Assembly (NCBI RefSeq): GCF_035046485.1
Contig: NC_085137.1
Coordinates: 377,456,706 to 377,520,705 of the forward strand
Source of the DNA: Aedes albopictus
Lineage: Eukaryota; Arthropoda; Insecta; Diptera; Culicidae
DNA: 64,000 nucleotides
Direction of reading: 5' to 3'
Below the pieces are notes generated by a model that did not search any database, was not told where the DNA came from, and saw only the letters and a list, made by a program, of their open reading frames with translations. The position numbers and the translations under genes are program-made. Position 1 is the stretch's first letter; the number at the start of each line of letters is the position of its first letter. Of the stretch, positions 45,901 through 57,155 are shown one piece after another.

Positions 45901-46173
45901 CTCTTCTTGGCGTAACGTCCTCACTGGGACAAAGCCTGCTTCTCAGCTTAGTGTTCTATGAGCACTTCCACAGTTTTTAACTGAGAGCTTCCTCTGCCAA
46001 TGACCATTTTGCATGTGTATATCGTGTGGCAGGTACGAGGATACTCTATGCCCAAGGAAGTCAAGGAAATTTCCTTTACGAAAAGATCCTGGACCGACCG
46101 GGAATCGAACCCGTTACCCTCAGCATGATCATGCTGAATTCCCGTGCGTTTACCGCCTCGGCTATATGGGCCC
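45901..46173 (-). mobile_element. tRNA-derived SINE, well preserved
   Basis: The minus strand starts GGGCCCATATAGCCGAGGCG with an A-box, has an anticodon-arm-like GCATGATCATGC and the B-box GGGTTCGATTCCCGGTC, then a body with AACTGTGGAAGTGCTCATAG and the 3' end GACGTTACGCCAAGAAGAG. Same family as 35780-36018. The tail resembles that of I-clade LINEs, which presumably supplied its retrotransposition. Confidence 0.75.
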
Positions 46174-46411
46174 TGTATAGGATAATAGGAAGTAGCTATA
46201 TGAACTAAATTCAACTATGATAGAATAACAGGCAGGCGAAGAGTTCCGGGGCACATATTAGCCTGGCATAAGCGGCGTCAACATCAACTCCCCCCATAAC
46301 TCTTTTTCGCTTGCCACATTTGTCTCCACATCAAGTAATTACTTCAGATTCAACCGTATGAAAATGTATGTATGCTGCTGGCAACAGGAGGTAGTATACC
46401 ACGTGTATGTA

Positions 46412-46990
46412 CAGTATCGGACAATAAAAATGCACCAAAGCCGTTTTCCCATACAAACTTGTCAAGTTTAGCCTGTCATATCTCACTTATTTCTCAACCG
46501 GTTGATTTTATTTTTCTGTGACGAACTACAAAACCTTTCAACAATTACAAACTATTGAAAAAGTTTGGTGATAACTATTGATACAAAAGTTACAGATAGG
46601 TTGAATTTTGACAATAAAAATGCACCAAGACAAAAAATGTTGTAGCAAAAAATGGTAAAGTCATATCATTATGGTGTCTTGGGCAAATATGTTTCTTGTG
46701 TGATGATGAATAATTTTGCTGAAGAGACCAACATGATTTGTCTTCAACATTTTTTGCTATACATTTTTTTGTCTTGGTGCATTTTTATTGTCAAAATTCA
46801 ACCTATCTGTAACTTTTGTATCAATAGTTATCTCAGAACTTTTTCAATAGTTTTTAAAAGTTGAAATGTTTTGTAGTTCGTCACAGAAAAATGATATCAA
46901 CCGGTTGAGAAATAACTGAGACATGACAGGCTGAACTTGACAAGTTTGTATGGGAAAACGGCTTTGGTGCATTTTTATTGTCCGATACTG
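46412..46990. mobile_element. 579-bp Tc1-type palindromic MITE
   Basis: TA flanks (46410-46411, 46991-46992). Ends CAGTATCGGACAATAAAAAT and its inverse. Arms of about 235 bp pair closely; AATAAAAATGCACCAA occurs twice per arm (outer and inner). No transposase. Confidence 0.75.
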
Positions 46991-46992
46991 TA

Positions 46993-48370
46993 TGTCTGCT
47001 CTGCGTACATACATCTGGGATGTCCTTTGGCAATGAACCAAGTTTTTGCACGTGCTCATAAAAGATCAGTTGGGATGGTCATATTGAGTATATGAATACG
47101 TCGGAATCTACCAAAATAAAGGTAAGCATTGAAAAGGTTTTCCACAAAAACTGTTTTCTGAATGGCTTAGAAATATGGAACGCCAAAATCTATTGATAGA
47201 TTCTCTAATTAGTAAATAGCATTCTGAACCAAAATGTGTCCTTTCTAATTTGAGCCTTTCTGTGGTAAACCTATACAACTCGGTTCTTACTGTAGGAAAA
47301 ACGATAGAAATTGAACATCACTCATTCTTTTTGTGCTTTCATGCCGGTCTTCGTTCAATATGCATATTTCAACCCTCTAACTGTAACTCTTGCCGTTTTC
47401 CTAGAGACAGACACTCCTTAAAATGTATTTTTTCACCGCTGAAAATATGTTCCCTGCACGGGTATGCAATACAGTTTTGATTGATAATAATCAATTGATG
47501 GCGAGAGGTTTTGCTTAGGTTCGTTGTACCTGGGTTCCGGATTTTGGAATGCAGGTTATTTTCCAGTGGAATGGTTTTTCCAAGAAATGGTAAAATGAGG
47601 TAAGTAGTAGTAGCTGATGATAGTCGTCAGTAATGACGCAAGGCCCTTATTTGTTGTTGAGCTGAAGATGGATAGAGTCTTAATCTAGATAAAAGAGTGA
47701 GCTATCAAACGCCAAGAATTTGACCGTTACCCGCGTCACTTCCTGATGGTAATCAGAGCGCAATTCAATTGCCATTTGGGACTCCCAACAGAACCGTACT
47801 CCGGCAAGCATACCGACAGAGGCAGCGATAACGTGCCTTTTTCACATTTCCGCTGCGTTCCACAGCGTCAGCGGAGGTGATGTGATGGTTGCTTTAGCCA
47901 GTCAGTAGGTATAGAGCTTTTCTTATGGGGTTCAACGGGTGGAAACCGATGTGGAGGTTCTAAATTTAGAACCCTCCGCTGGCGGAACGCTTTTATCGAT
48001 TTTCCTTCTGCATTGGACGATATGCATGCATGTACCTACTGTGGTATGGATGAAATCATAAATTTTTCATTCGGTGTCAGTTTATGACCCATCTGTGAAC
48101 AGGCAAATTTGGGGAAACAAGTTTAGATTGGTTCCGGTAGAAATTGAAGAGGTAAGTGCAGTGTCTGTCGTATCGAGTCAAATTACTCCATCCCCAGATT
48201 GTCTAATCTTTTACAAACCTGAGGATGTTCCGCAGAATGGTTTTAGTTGGCACTTAAAGATGAAGAAAATAAGGAAATATGCTGTTCAGAAATATTCAGA
48301 TAATGTTCAATGAAAAATATTCTTTTGTTTGGATTACCGAGATTTTTAGCCCTTAACTAATTCATGTCGG
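46993..48370. other. unique sequence, no gene recognised
   Basis: About 1.4 kb with moderately GC-rich stretches (47700-47980) but no ORF or repeat I can support. The open frame at 48074-48313 (79 codons) shows no domain. Confidence 0.35.
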
Positions 48371-48502
48371 GAACCACGCCTTACTTCCCTTCCGAAGGAA
48401 GAACTCACATTTTTGCGAGTTTCTCGGTAGTGGAATTCGATCCCAGGTCCTTGGCGTAAAAGTCACGTGCTATAACCATCACATCACACCAGGTCCGCTC
48501 AC
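48371..48502 (-). mobile_element. Feilai-like SINE, truncated
   Basis: The minus strand reads AGCGGACCTGGTGTGATGTG at the head and GGGATCGAATTCCACTACCG around the B-box, matching 11741-11918; the 3' part is missing. Confidence 0.7.
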
Positions 48503-49467
48503 GAAAAATATTGTATTCATTACTGCAATTCGTATTTGTTGCGCATACTCACAAAGATAAAAATAATAAGATGTTAACTATGAAATGCTCTTGTTTTTTG
48601 GCTCTACGTTTCACTGGAATTCGGCCAGCTTCTCTTCAACTGAATGTACTTTAATCACTTCTACAAGTTCCAAATGAGGGGTTTTCTTTGCTTCCCGGGT
48701 AGACGAAAATATCTCAAATCTCAAATCGAACACTTTTTGCTGTCATAGCACGATGTGATTTTGACGAGTTATTCGAAAATCTAATGAATATCGCACGAAT
48801 AGCTCAAAGTGATATGATATCAGTTTTTGTTCTTGTCAAAATAGCTGAAAATTTCTACATAAGAACATGTTTAGTAGACCTGTTCACTTTAAAACTTTTT
48901 TTCTCCGATTCTCCGTGACACATCAAATTATAAATCCACATGCAAAAACAAGTCTTCAGTCCAAAATTGAGCCAAATTGATAAAGATTTAAAGGTGTATC
49001 AAATCGATTTTGTGTTTTTTTAAACGTTTTCACAGAAATTTACTCATAAATCCAGAAAATTGCTCCGAAAGGGTGCCAAAAATACCGTTAGGATATAGTT
49101 AGTACAATACTCTACAACTTTGCCGAAGACACTACGGTGTTTAAATTGCTTATTTCGAAGTTATTCAATAATGTTAGTTGAGAAATCACGAAAAAACACG
49201 ATATTTTTACGATTTCACATATAAAAGGCATGTAATTTTACATTATTTTAAGTGACTAAATTAATTAGCTATTTCTCCTTTGTGTAACGAACATTTCGTC
49301 CATACATTGTTTTTGTGTAGGAATTCGTTTTCAATGACTAATTATCAAAAGTATGTCACGTTGATACTAAAAATCGCGTAGAGTTGCCAGCACGAATTAA
49401 AACAAAGTTACCCATGATTAAGACGTCATGCCATCGTATTCTAATGTCTTTTGATTCAAGTATCAGA

Positions 49468-49528
49468 AATGGCGCAGATGATAAGGCTCGAGCCTACGGA
49501 TCAGAAGGTCCCAGGTTCAAGCTCAAAT
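49468..49528 (+). repeat. tRNA-like sequence, left foldback arm
   Basis: GGCGCAGATGATAAGGCTCG (A-box region) and CCCAGGTTCAAGCTC (B-box) in tRNA-like spacing, pointing toward the palindrome centre. The inverted counterpart is at 52067-52135. Confidence 0.45.
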
Positions 49529-50509
49529 ACATAATAAACTTTTTTTTCTTTCTTTGTAGCAGTTAGGATGATGAATCTGCCATGAGCCATGGACCATGAC
49601 TTACATGCAATCTCCCAAATAATGATGATGATCGGGACCTGCCAATTAAGCCCATTCCAGGACTAGCTAGATATTTAATTTACTTGTTGACAAGAAATCG
49701 TGTCGACGAGATCAGCTGGACAAAATATTGGACATCTGTTTGATACTGATTAATTTAGCTAAAACAATTGAATACGATGATGGAACTGCTTCTGGATGCA
49801 AAATTTATCATACAACTGTGGAGATTACTTCCATCTATCTAGCCACAAGCAACACAACTACACGATAAAGGGAAACTTCATTCTTACTATGCACTCTACG
49901 GTTTCGAAACAAGGCTATGATGCCAAATTGCAATGAGATGCAGAGCGTAGTCTCATTAACTTATAGCTGGATCGAGACGCAAAAAATCGGTAAAAGGTTA
50001 TTGCGGCCATAATAATTACAAAATGCACCATAGGAAAATCAAAATGCACCATAAATAATTAAGCAATGTACCGACAAAATGCACAGCTTTCTCCATAAAT
50101 AAATAGAAATGTTCCATAATAAATTAAAAATGTAGCGGTAAACCAAAAGATTTTCTAATTAAAAATGAAACATTGTATCAATAAAATATTAAATAAAACA
50201 CCATAAACAAATAAGTTTGCTTCATAAAAAATAATAAAAATATCCATAAATAATGAACATTTGCTCCATAACTATACCATATTTGCTCCATAAAAAATTA
50301 AAATTGCACCATAAATATCATCAAATTGCACCATTAACAAACTATAAATTTCACCTCAAAGAATGCAAAATCTACAAAAATTAATCAAATTCTGCATCAT
50401 TAGCAGTATTTCAATGGCTAGTAGCACTGGAAATATGTAAGTATATAGTAATATGTGGAATTTAAAAGGCTATATTCTGCACCTTCTGCCTAAATTAAAA
50501 AAAAAATCA

Positions 50510-51133
50510 AATCTGACTATACATGTCAATGGTTGCTCCTCCGTGATTGATCTGAGCTGGTACCAATTGCACTGGGATCCAAATGAATAAGGGCTGGGAC
50601 ACTCCACTTATTCTAAAAGTGCAATTTAAGCAGCTCATACATTCTTGATCAATAACGGCGCCGGCCACGTCCTTATAGTCAGTTAGGAAGGGAAAGGAAT
50701 GTTCTAACATTCTAGTGTGCTGGTTGTTGCTACTAAAGACCGAGATCACCTCTGCATCCCCACAACCAGCACGGATGCGATCCATGAATAGGGGTTATTT
50801 TTATAGTGTTCGTGATAGATTGTGTGGTGAATAAGGTGAATAAGGTCAAGCGGCACAGCACGCTTTGGTTGCATAACTTGTAGGCGTTATATATACTGTG
50901 CTGTGAGAAGAAGTTGGAAATGAGGGAAACGACTTTTTTCCAATTCGTTTCTGGTTCTAGTGAAGACTATGAACATATGAATATACATTAGTTGTATATG
51001 TAGAGAAGAGAGAGCGAGAGAAAGTGGATAGAAAGATATAAAGTAGGATGAAAGGAACGGGCCAGGGATTGAACCCATGACCTTCTGCATACGAATCAGA
51101 AGCGGTAGCCACTAGACCACCAAACCCGTTTTC
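50510..51133 (-). mobile_element. tRNA-derived SINE, long form (about 620 bp)
   Basis: The minus strand begins ACGGGTTTGGTGGTCTAGTG (A-box), with B-box GGGTTCAATCCCTGGCCCG, then a pyrimidine-rich segment (CTTTCTCTCGCTCTCTC) and a long body ending ACGGAGGAGCAACCATTGAC. The open frame at 50507-50785 belongs to the body and is not supported as a gene. The body end resembles 11990-12055. Confidence 0.6.
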
Positions 51134-51341
51134 TGCTCCTCCTGATAATCTAAAAAGAATCTAATAAAAAGAACGTCAGTTGTTATCAGGATACTTAGTT
51201 TATTTTATAATTATATAAAACATGGATTAATTTTTTGATAATTTTTCCGATCAAATTGAAATCATTAATAAATATAATATATTTACATTACATATTATGT
51301 AAACTCCAAGGGTTAACCCTTCTTTCAAAATGCGGATTCTT

Positions 51342-51650
51342 TTAATACATGCGGCGTAGCCTGTGGATGCGTTGTAACTGTGTCGATTCGGTTATAGGTA
51401 ATCCACAAATCCATGAATTTGCCCGGTATAATGCAAACAGAGATGTTATCCCGTGAGCGTTAGCGAGTTCGAACAGCAAGCGATTATCCGGTAAATTGCA
51501 TTCATAGTGTTTCCATCTTTTAAGTCGTTCTATCATAGATGCGTGCTTCGGTACATGGTTTCTGTTTATTTTCTTCTTACTTTTCATATTAACATTATCC
51601 CATCCACATCCTAAAACTATATGTCGTTGGACACTGCAGCAATGGTACAA
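51342..51650 (-). CDS. uncharacterised 102-codon ORF
   Basis: Translates to a basic protein (MKSKKKINRNHVPKHASMIE from residue 23, then ERLKRWKHYECNLPD, ANAHGITSLFALYR, QLQRIHRLRRMY). Composition is more protein-like than most ORFs here and base composition is less AT-rich than the flanks. It lies in the loop of the inner inverted repeat next to a SINE. No family recognised; it may be a fragment of a transposed gene or chance. Confidence 0.2.
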   Translation of the reverse strand: MYHCCSVQRHIVLGCGWDNVNMKSKKKINRNHVPKHASMIERLKRWKHYECNLPDNRLLFELANAHGITSLFALYRANSWICGLPITESTQLQRIHRLRRMY

Positions 51651-52066
51651 TAAGATTAAATTTATGTAGCTTTTACATTCTTTGTGGTGAAATTTACAAT
51701 TTGTTTATGGTGCAATTTGATTATATTTATGGTGCAATTTCAATTTTTTATGGAGCAAATATGGTATAATTATGGAGCAAATGTTCATTATTTATGGATA
51801 TTTTTATTATTTTTTATGGAGCAAACTTATTTGTTTATGGTGTTTTATTTATTTTTTTATTGATACAATGTTTCATTTTTAACTAGAAATTTTTTTGGTT
51901 TACCGCTACATTTTTAATTTATTATGGAACATTTATATTTATTTATGGAGAATGCTGTGCATTTAATCGGTACATTACTTAATTATTTATGGTGCATTTT
52001 TGTTTTTCTATGGTGCACTTTCGTTATCTATGGGTGCATTAAATAGGCTGCCCAAAAAATCCTATT

Positions 52067-52135
52067 CCAGGGCTCGAACCTTGAATCTTCGAATCGGCAG
52101 TCTCATGCTCAACCATCTACACCAAATTGAAACTG
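52067..52135 (-). repeat. tRNA-like sequence, right foldback arm
   Basis: The minus strand reads TTGGTGTAGATGGTTGAGCA (A-box) and CAAGGTTCGAGCCCTGG (B-box GGTTCGAGCCC is a full match to GGTTCGANNCC). Better preserved than its partner at 49468-49528. Confidence 0.5.
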
Positions 52136-52839
52136 ATGCAGATGCGACAAAGAAATGTAATGACGTTTTAATCATGGGGAACTTTGTTCAATTTTGTGCT
52201 GGCAACTCTATGCGATTTTTAGTATCAACGTGACATACTTTTGATAAATAGTCAATGAAAACGAATTCCTACACTAAAATGATGTATGGACGAAATGTTC
52301 GTAACACATAGGAGCAATAGCTAATTAATTTAGTCACTTAAAACGATGTAAATTTACATGACTTTTACATGAAAAACCGTAAAAATATTGTATTTTTTCG
52401 CGATTTTTTAACGAAAATTGTTGAATAACTTTGAAATAAGCAATTTAAACACCGTAGTGTCTTCGGCAAAGTTGTAGAGTATTGTTCCAACTATATTTTA
52501 ACGGTGTTTTTGGTACTATTTCGGTGCAATTTTTTGGATATTGGAGTACATTTTCGTGAAAATGCTCGAAAAAACACAAAATCGATTTGATACACCTCTA
52601 AACCTTTACCAATTTGGTTCATTTTTGGACTGAAGACTTGTTTTTGCATGTGGATTGATAATTTGATGGGACACGGGTAGGTCAAAAAAAGTGAACAGGT
52701 CTAATGTTTAGCTCTTCTGCACGAAATGGAACACATACACCCATAGAGATGGCTCAATGTTAGTGAAATGCCATGTGCCCCTTTCTGAGCTATGGAAACG
52801 AAGAACCGGATGCTCTTATTCCCATGTTGTTTACAACAG

Positions 52840-52930
52840 CAAGCTACAGTTAAGTGGTAAGCATCGCCACCTGTGAATCCTTAGGTCGTAGGTTCAATGC
52901 TGGATGCTGACATTTTTCATTTTTTTTTTC
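52840..52930 (+). repeat. tRNA-like SINE head
   Basis: GTTAAGTGGTAAGCATCGCC followed by GTAGGTTCAATGCTGGATGC and a T-rich run (TTTTTTTTTT at about 52919-52930), which would terminate pol III. No body recognised. It lies between the two large foldback elements. Confidence 0.4.
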
Positions 52931-53187
52931 TAGAAAAAATGACAAATCTCGTCTGCTATTGTTTTGATCTTGTAATATCTTAACGAGCTATTATTGAGTA
53001 GTTGACCATATTAGATTTTGCTATTATTTCTGTTCTTTCGCCTCTTATATCAATCAAACCAATATTAGTTTTTGATCTTCAGTAATTCAATCAATCATAA
53101 CTGAATATGCTATTCATCAGATTTTTCCACCTACTCGGGTTGCCACACTAATTTGGATATTGTGTAGCAATCACAATTATGCACTAC

Positions 53188-53298
53188 GCGGAGCGGATCT
53201 GGTGTGATGGTTAAAGCACGTGTCTATCACGCCGAGGACCTGGGATCGAATCCCACTCCCGACAAACTCGCTAAATGTGAGTTGTTCCATCGGAACAT
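53188..53298 (+). mobile_element. Feilai-like SINE, 3'-truncated
   Basis: CGGAGCGGATCTGGTGTGAT at the head and GGGATCGAATCCCACTCCCG at the B-box; matches the first 110 bp of 11741-11918. Confidence 0.7.
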
Positions 53299-53944
53299 TC
53301 CTCTTTATAGGATATAATTTTCATTTGTTAATGTACACATTGATTCAATGTTGCATTACAAACAGCAGGAAGCTGTTGAGTAACCCAAAACTTCTGATAT
53401 GTGACAATGTTACCATGGCTTTTGTCAGTTCGTTGCAACAGAAACAAGGCCAACTTCCCTGGAAATGTTGTCTCCAGCACGTTGTTGGTTGCCGGAAAAC
53501 ATACATGTAGGTACGTACGTGTGCGGTGGGTGGTGCAAGATTCATTTACATTTCAAGCTCTGTTGGATTCAGTTTCCTGCTGGTTCTTGGAATATGTAGA
53601 GACATGATTTTTTGGCACCCGACGGAATTGCGGTACTGCTGCACATGTGGTATGATATGCTTGACGAGATGGAAAGATACATCATCGCCTTGTACTGACT
53701 TCAAGTGGCAGAATGCACTTTATGTACCAGTAGAAAGTAATAAAATTGGTCACATAATTTGAGTTTTGAATTTTTGATAACCAGTTTTAGATGTATTTCA
53801 GCGATGCGCTTTTTCAAGTCCTCGCATCCAAACTCAATCCCCCCATAAAACATGAATTGCTTGTGGGAGAGAGAATTCAACTTTCGGAAATTTTGAACAC
53901 ATCTCGAATTTTGAGAGTGCAAGTATCAAATAATAGGCTGTTCT
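53299..53944. other. unique sequence, nothing recognised
   Basis: ORFs on both strands lack coding character. Confidence 0.35.
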
Positions 53945-53949
53945 CAGTG

Positions 53950-55974
53950 CACACTGGGCCACGAGCGGGATCTAGCAAGTAAAAACCTCTAGCGTCTTGG
54001 GAGTGCATTTTTTTGAGTTAGTGTCTTCGGAGACTTGTATTTATTTTACCTGTACTTTTATGTGGTGAAGAAAATTAGTTGATAATTTTGCCGCATAGGT
54101 GGCGCTGCGATACTAACTTTTTTTTGTTTTACGTCCTAGAGGTTTCCCGTCTTCTGCAAAGTTGTAAAGCGTACAAAAATAAGTAAAGTCGCCGAAGACA
54201 TCAAAGTTGTATGACTTCAGATAACAAAGTTATACTAAAAATAGTAAAATTTACGTGAAAATCACGTTTTCATGACTATTTTGAATGTTAATTGCAAATT
54301 TTTCAATTTTAACACTTCACACGTATTAATCTAAGTAGCCTGCGTCTGATGATACCAACTTTACAATTTTTCGAGACATTTGAAATGGGTTTTGGGCAAA
54401 ATTGTAAAAATTACTATGATTTTTATTACATTTTTTTTTTCAAAAAGTTGCAAATTTCGGCAAAGTTTGATGATTGCTTGAAAATATACCACTCAAGATC
54501 TATTAAATCTGAAAGTTTGCCGGAGGTATAATTTATTGTTTTTGAGATATCTTGTTTTTAAATATTGATGTTTTATACCTAAATTATTTTGAAAGAGAGG
54601 CAATTCTTTATTCCGGAGTTGTCCTGCCAGTGGATATAAATTAAGAGTTTTATGTATAGCCAACGCCCTGATTACTTAAAATTAACGTTTAGTGTTCAAT
54701 TGTTGTGTGCATTTTATTGAATCAACAGTGCTCATATATTTAATGGTTTATTGAAAGAAAGAAATTATAATGGTTTTGGCCTTGTGTGAGCGTGTGTGCA
54801 AAGTTTCGTTATACCAATCCGTGTGGTCGATAATGATTTTCAGTTAACTCAATGTTCATACGTCAAAATGAATAAATTATTGGTTAAATTTAAAAAAAAT
54901 CCTCAGCTCAAGATGAGATTTATATTCACGACTCTTGTACAATAGACAAGTGCTTTACTAACTAAATCACTGTGCCAATTAATGACACGACATTGATTAG
55001 CAAAGTTTTTTTTATAATTTCATGAATATCCATCTAAACATATGTACGTTGAGCTAACTGAAAATCATTATTGATTCCACGGGTTGGTATACCGGAACTT
55101 TGCACTAACGTAAGTCGCTCACACAGGATCAAAAAGCATTATACTTTTATTCTTTCAATAGACCAATAAATATATGTGCTCTGTCGATTCAATACATTGA
55201 TGCGCAAAACAATTGAACACAACAAGTCCATTTTAAGTTATTAAAGCGTTGGGTAAACATAAAACTTTTAATTTAAAAGTGATCCGTGAGGATCTACTAG
55301 CAGGACAACTCCGGAATATTGAATTGCTTTTCTTTCAAAATAATTTAGGTATAAAAACATCAATATTTAAAAACAAGATATCTAAAAAAAACAAATTATA
55401 ACTCCGGCAAACTTTCAGAGTTAATAGATCTTGAGTGGTGTATTTTCAAGCAACCTTCAAATTTTGCCGAAATTTGCAACTTTTTGAAAAAACTGCTTAT
55501 AAAAATCAAAGTAATTTTTAGTATTTTGCCCAAAAAACCATTTTAAATGTTCCGAAAAATTGTAAAGTTGGTATCGTCAGACGCAGGCTACTTTGATTTA
55601 CACGTGTGAAGTGTTAAAATTCAAAAATTTGTAATTAACATTCAAAATAGTCATGAAAACGTGATTTTCACGTAAATTTTACTATTTTTACTATAACTTT
55701 GTTATTTGAAGTCACACAACTTTGATGTCTTCGGCGACTTTACTTATTTTTGCACACTCTACAACTTTGCAGAAGACGGGAAACCTCTAGGACGTAAAAC
55801 AAAGAAGTTAGTATCGCAGCGCCACCTATGCGGCAAAATTACCAACTAACTTTCATCATCACATAAAAGTACAGGTAAAATAAATACAAGTCTCCGAAGA
55901 CACCAACCCAAAAAAATGTACTTGCAAAACGCTAGAGGTTTTTACTTGCTAAATCCCGCTCGTGGCCCAGTGTG
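53950..55974. mobile_element. 2.0-kb near-perfect foldback element
   Basis: Ends CACACTGGGCCACGAGCGGG and its inverse, with a possible 5-bp duplication CAGTG (53945-53949, 55975-55979). Arms of about 920 bp (to about 54865 and from about 55030) pair with few differences around a loop of about 165 bp that contains a tRNA-like sequence (54902-54977, minus). The arms include CTTCTGCAAAGTTG, GTCGCCGAAGAC and a GGTGGCGCTGCG element similar to the 19677-25834 foldback. No ORF of note. Confidence 0.8.
54902..54977 (-). repeat. tRNA-like sequence in the palindrome loop
   Basis: The minus strand reads GGCACAGTGATTTAGTTAGT (A-box-like TTTAGTTAGTAAAGC), then CTTGTCTATTGTACAAG (stem with a 7-base loop, anticodon-arm-like). 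The B-box region is decayed. Confidence 0.4.
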
Positions 55975-55979
55975 CAGTG

Positions 55980-56780
55980 GTGACTGATCGATCAAACTAT
56001 TCAACACAACCCGTCATTAGTTCTTCGATGTGCTAAAAATTTTACCGAAGATCGCAAAGCGATCCGACACTTATGACGAAAGTTGGAGCCTCCTTTGAGG
56101 ATGCTTAACATTCAACATCTAATGGAATGACATCAATTACAAACTCAGACAAACAGCAGTTTGATAAGGATCAGCGAATCAAAATTCAACCATCGCGCAA
56201 CAATAACGACAATGTCGCAACCTGAATTTGTTGCGACATTCTACCCAATGCGACATCGGTTTGTCCCAACTTGAACAGAATAGGACAAAGATCGTGCACC
56301 ACGAGTTCAGAGATTTTTAAGGCTTACATTGTGATTTTCGAGCGGTACCTTCGAGTCGGTAAACACTGCAACGCTGCTGAAGATGTATCATGAACAAGTT
56401 TCGATTTTGGGTTGGTAATAATTAATTATTCACGAGTTGAAAAGTACGCAACAAATTCAGGTTCCGTTTTGTCTGCAACAAACATTTTCGAGATCATGTC
56501 ATTATATGTTACCAGTTGGGATAAAGAGTAATCGCCTCATCTTCTTTGTTGCTTATTTTGTGCCTCTTTTGTCTGGCAATTCTCTTCACTGATAAGGATG
56601 CACGCTTTACATCGAATGAAATACTATTTTAAGTCACTATTGCATATATGTGCAGCGGTTAACCTCAATTGGGCAACTTTCATCGCATATGATGTTATTT
56701 TTTGAATTCATTGCGATGCATATCTAGTAAACTTGTATAAGTATACAATTCAACTTATTTAAAGCTACTTGTGTTTGGGT
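55980..56780. other. unique sequence, nothing recognised
   Basis: No supported gene, repeat or RNA. Confidence 0.35.
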
Positions 56781-57023
56781 AGCAGGGATTATAATCCCGG
56801 GCCTGACGAAACCCCCCAGCCCCCCTCCATCGAGAGTCAGCCGTGTAGTCGCCAGCTAAAAATAGGACTACTTATTCCAATTCAAGGTGTGTAGCGACCC
56901 ATGCAGAAAAATGAGTGATCGAGGGGTTGAAAAAGATGCTCGATCGTTAACGGAGCCTGTAAGGTACCTGGCCTGTACGTCCCTTACCGCGTTAATACAG
57001 GGTTCTGGCGTGGTGGACCTCTT

Positions 57024-57127
57024 CCCTAGTAGCACATATGTTCTACACGAGTTCATATTACTGGTATATGACCAAATTTAGTCATATAAGAGTAACATAA
57101 ACATATGTAGAACATGTGCTACTAGGG
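57024..57127. mobile_element. 104-bp palindromic MITE, CCCTAGTAGCAC ends
   Basis: CCCTAGTAGCACATATGTTC pairs with the inverse at 57108-57127. The core TATATGACCAAATTTAGTCA resembles that of 58902-59006. It lies in the LINE 5' UTR. The flanking CTT/TTT is only an approximate 3-bp duplication. Confidence 0.7.
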
Positions 57128-57155
57128 TTTTCAGGTGCAACTTGTGGGATTAAGC

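Larger units (their letters stand above)
50008..52040. mobile_element. inner inverted-repeat element with TTTATGGTGCA words
   Basis: Left arm 50008-50370 and right arm 51670-52040 pair, both made of AT-rich sequence with reiterated TGCACCATAAA / TTTATGGTGCA and TTTGCTCCATAA words. Nested inside the 48875-52703 foldback. Its ends lack a clear target duplication. Confidence 0.65.
48875..52703. mobile_element. 3.8-kb hAT-type foldback element
   Basis: Exact 8-bp direct repeats ATGTTTAG (48867-48874, 52704-52711) fit nTnnnnAn. Ends TAGACCTGTTCAC and the inverse. Arms of about 650 bp (48875-49530 and 52060-52703) pair closely. Inside are an inner inverted repeat (50008-52040), a SINE and a small ORF. 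Each arm holds CTTCGGCAAAGTTGTAGAGT (right arm; inverse in the left) and a tRNA-like sequence near its inner end. No transposase. Confidence 0.8.

Noticed and set aside
49468..49528. Possible functional tRNA gene
   Set aside because: B-box imperfect and arms do not close into a cloverleaf; better read as a tRNA-derived repeat. The same applies to 31715, 41780, 52840 and 54902.
50507..50785. 92-codon minus-strand ORF with several Cys
   Set aside because: Lies within the body of a SINE that has a clear A-box/B-box head upstream.
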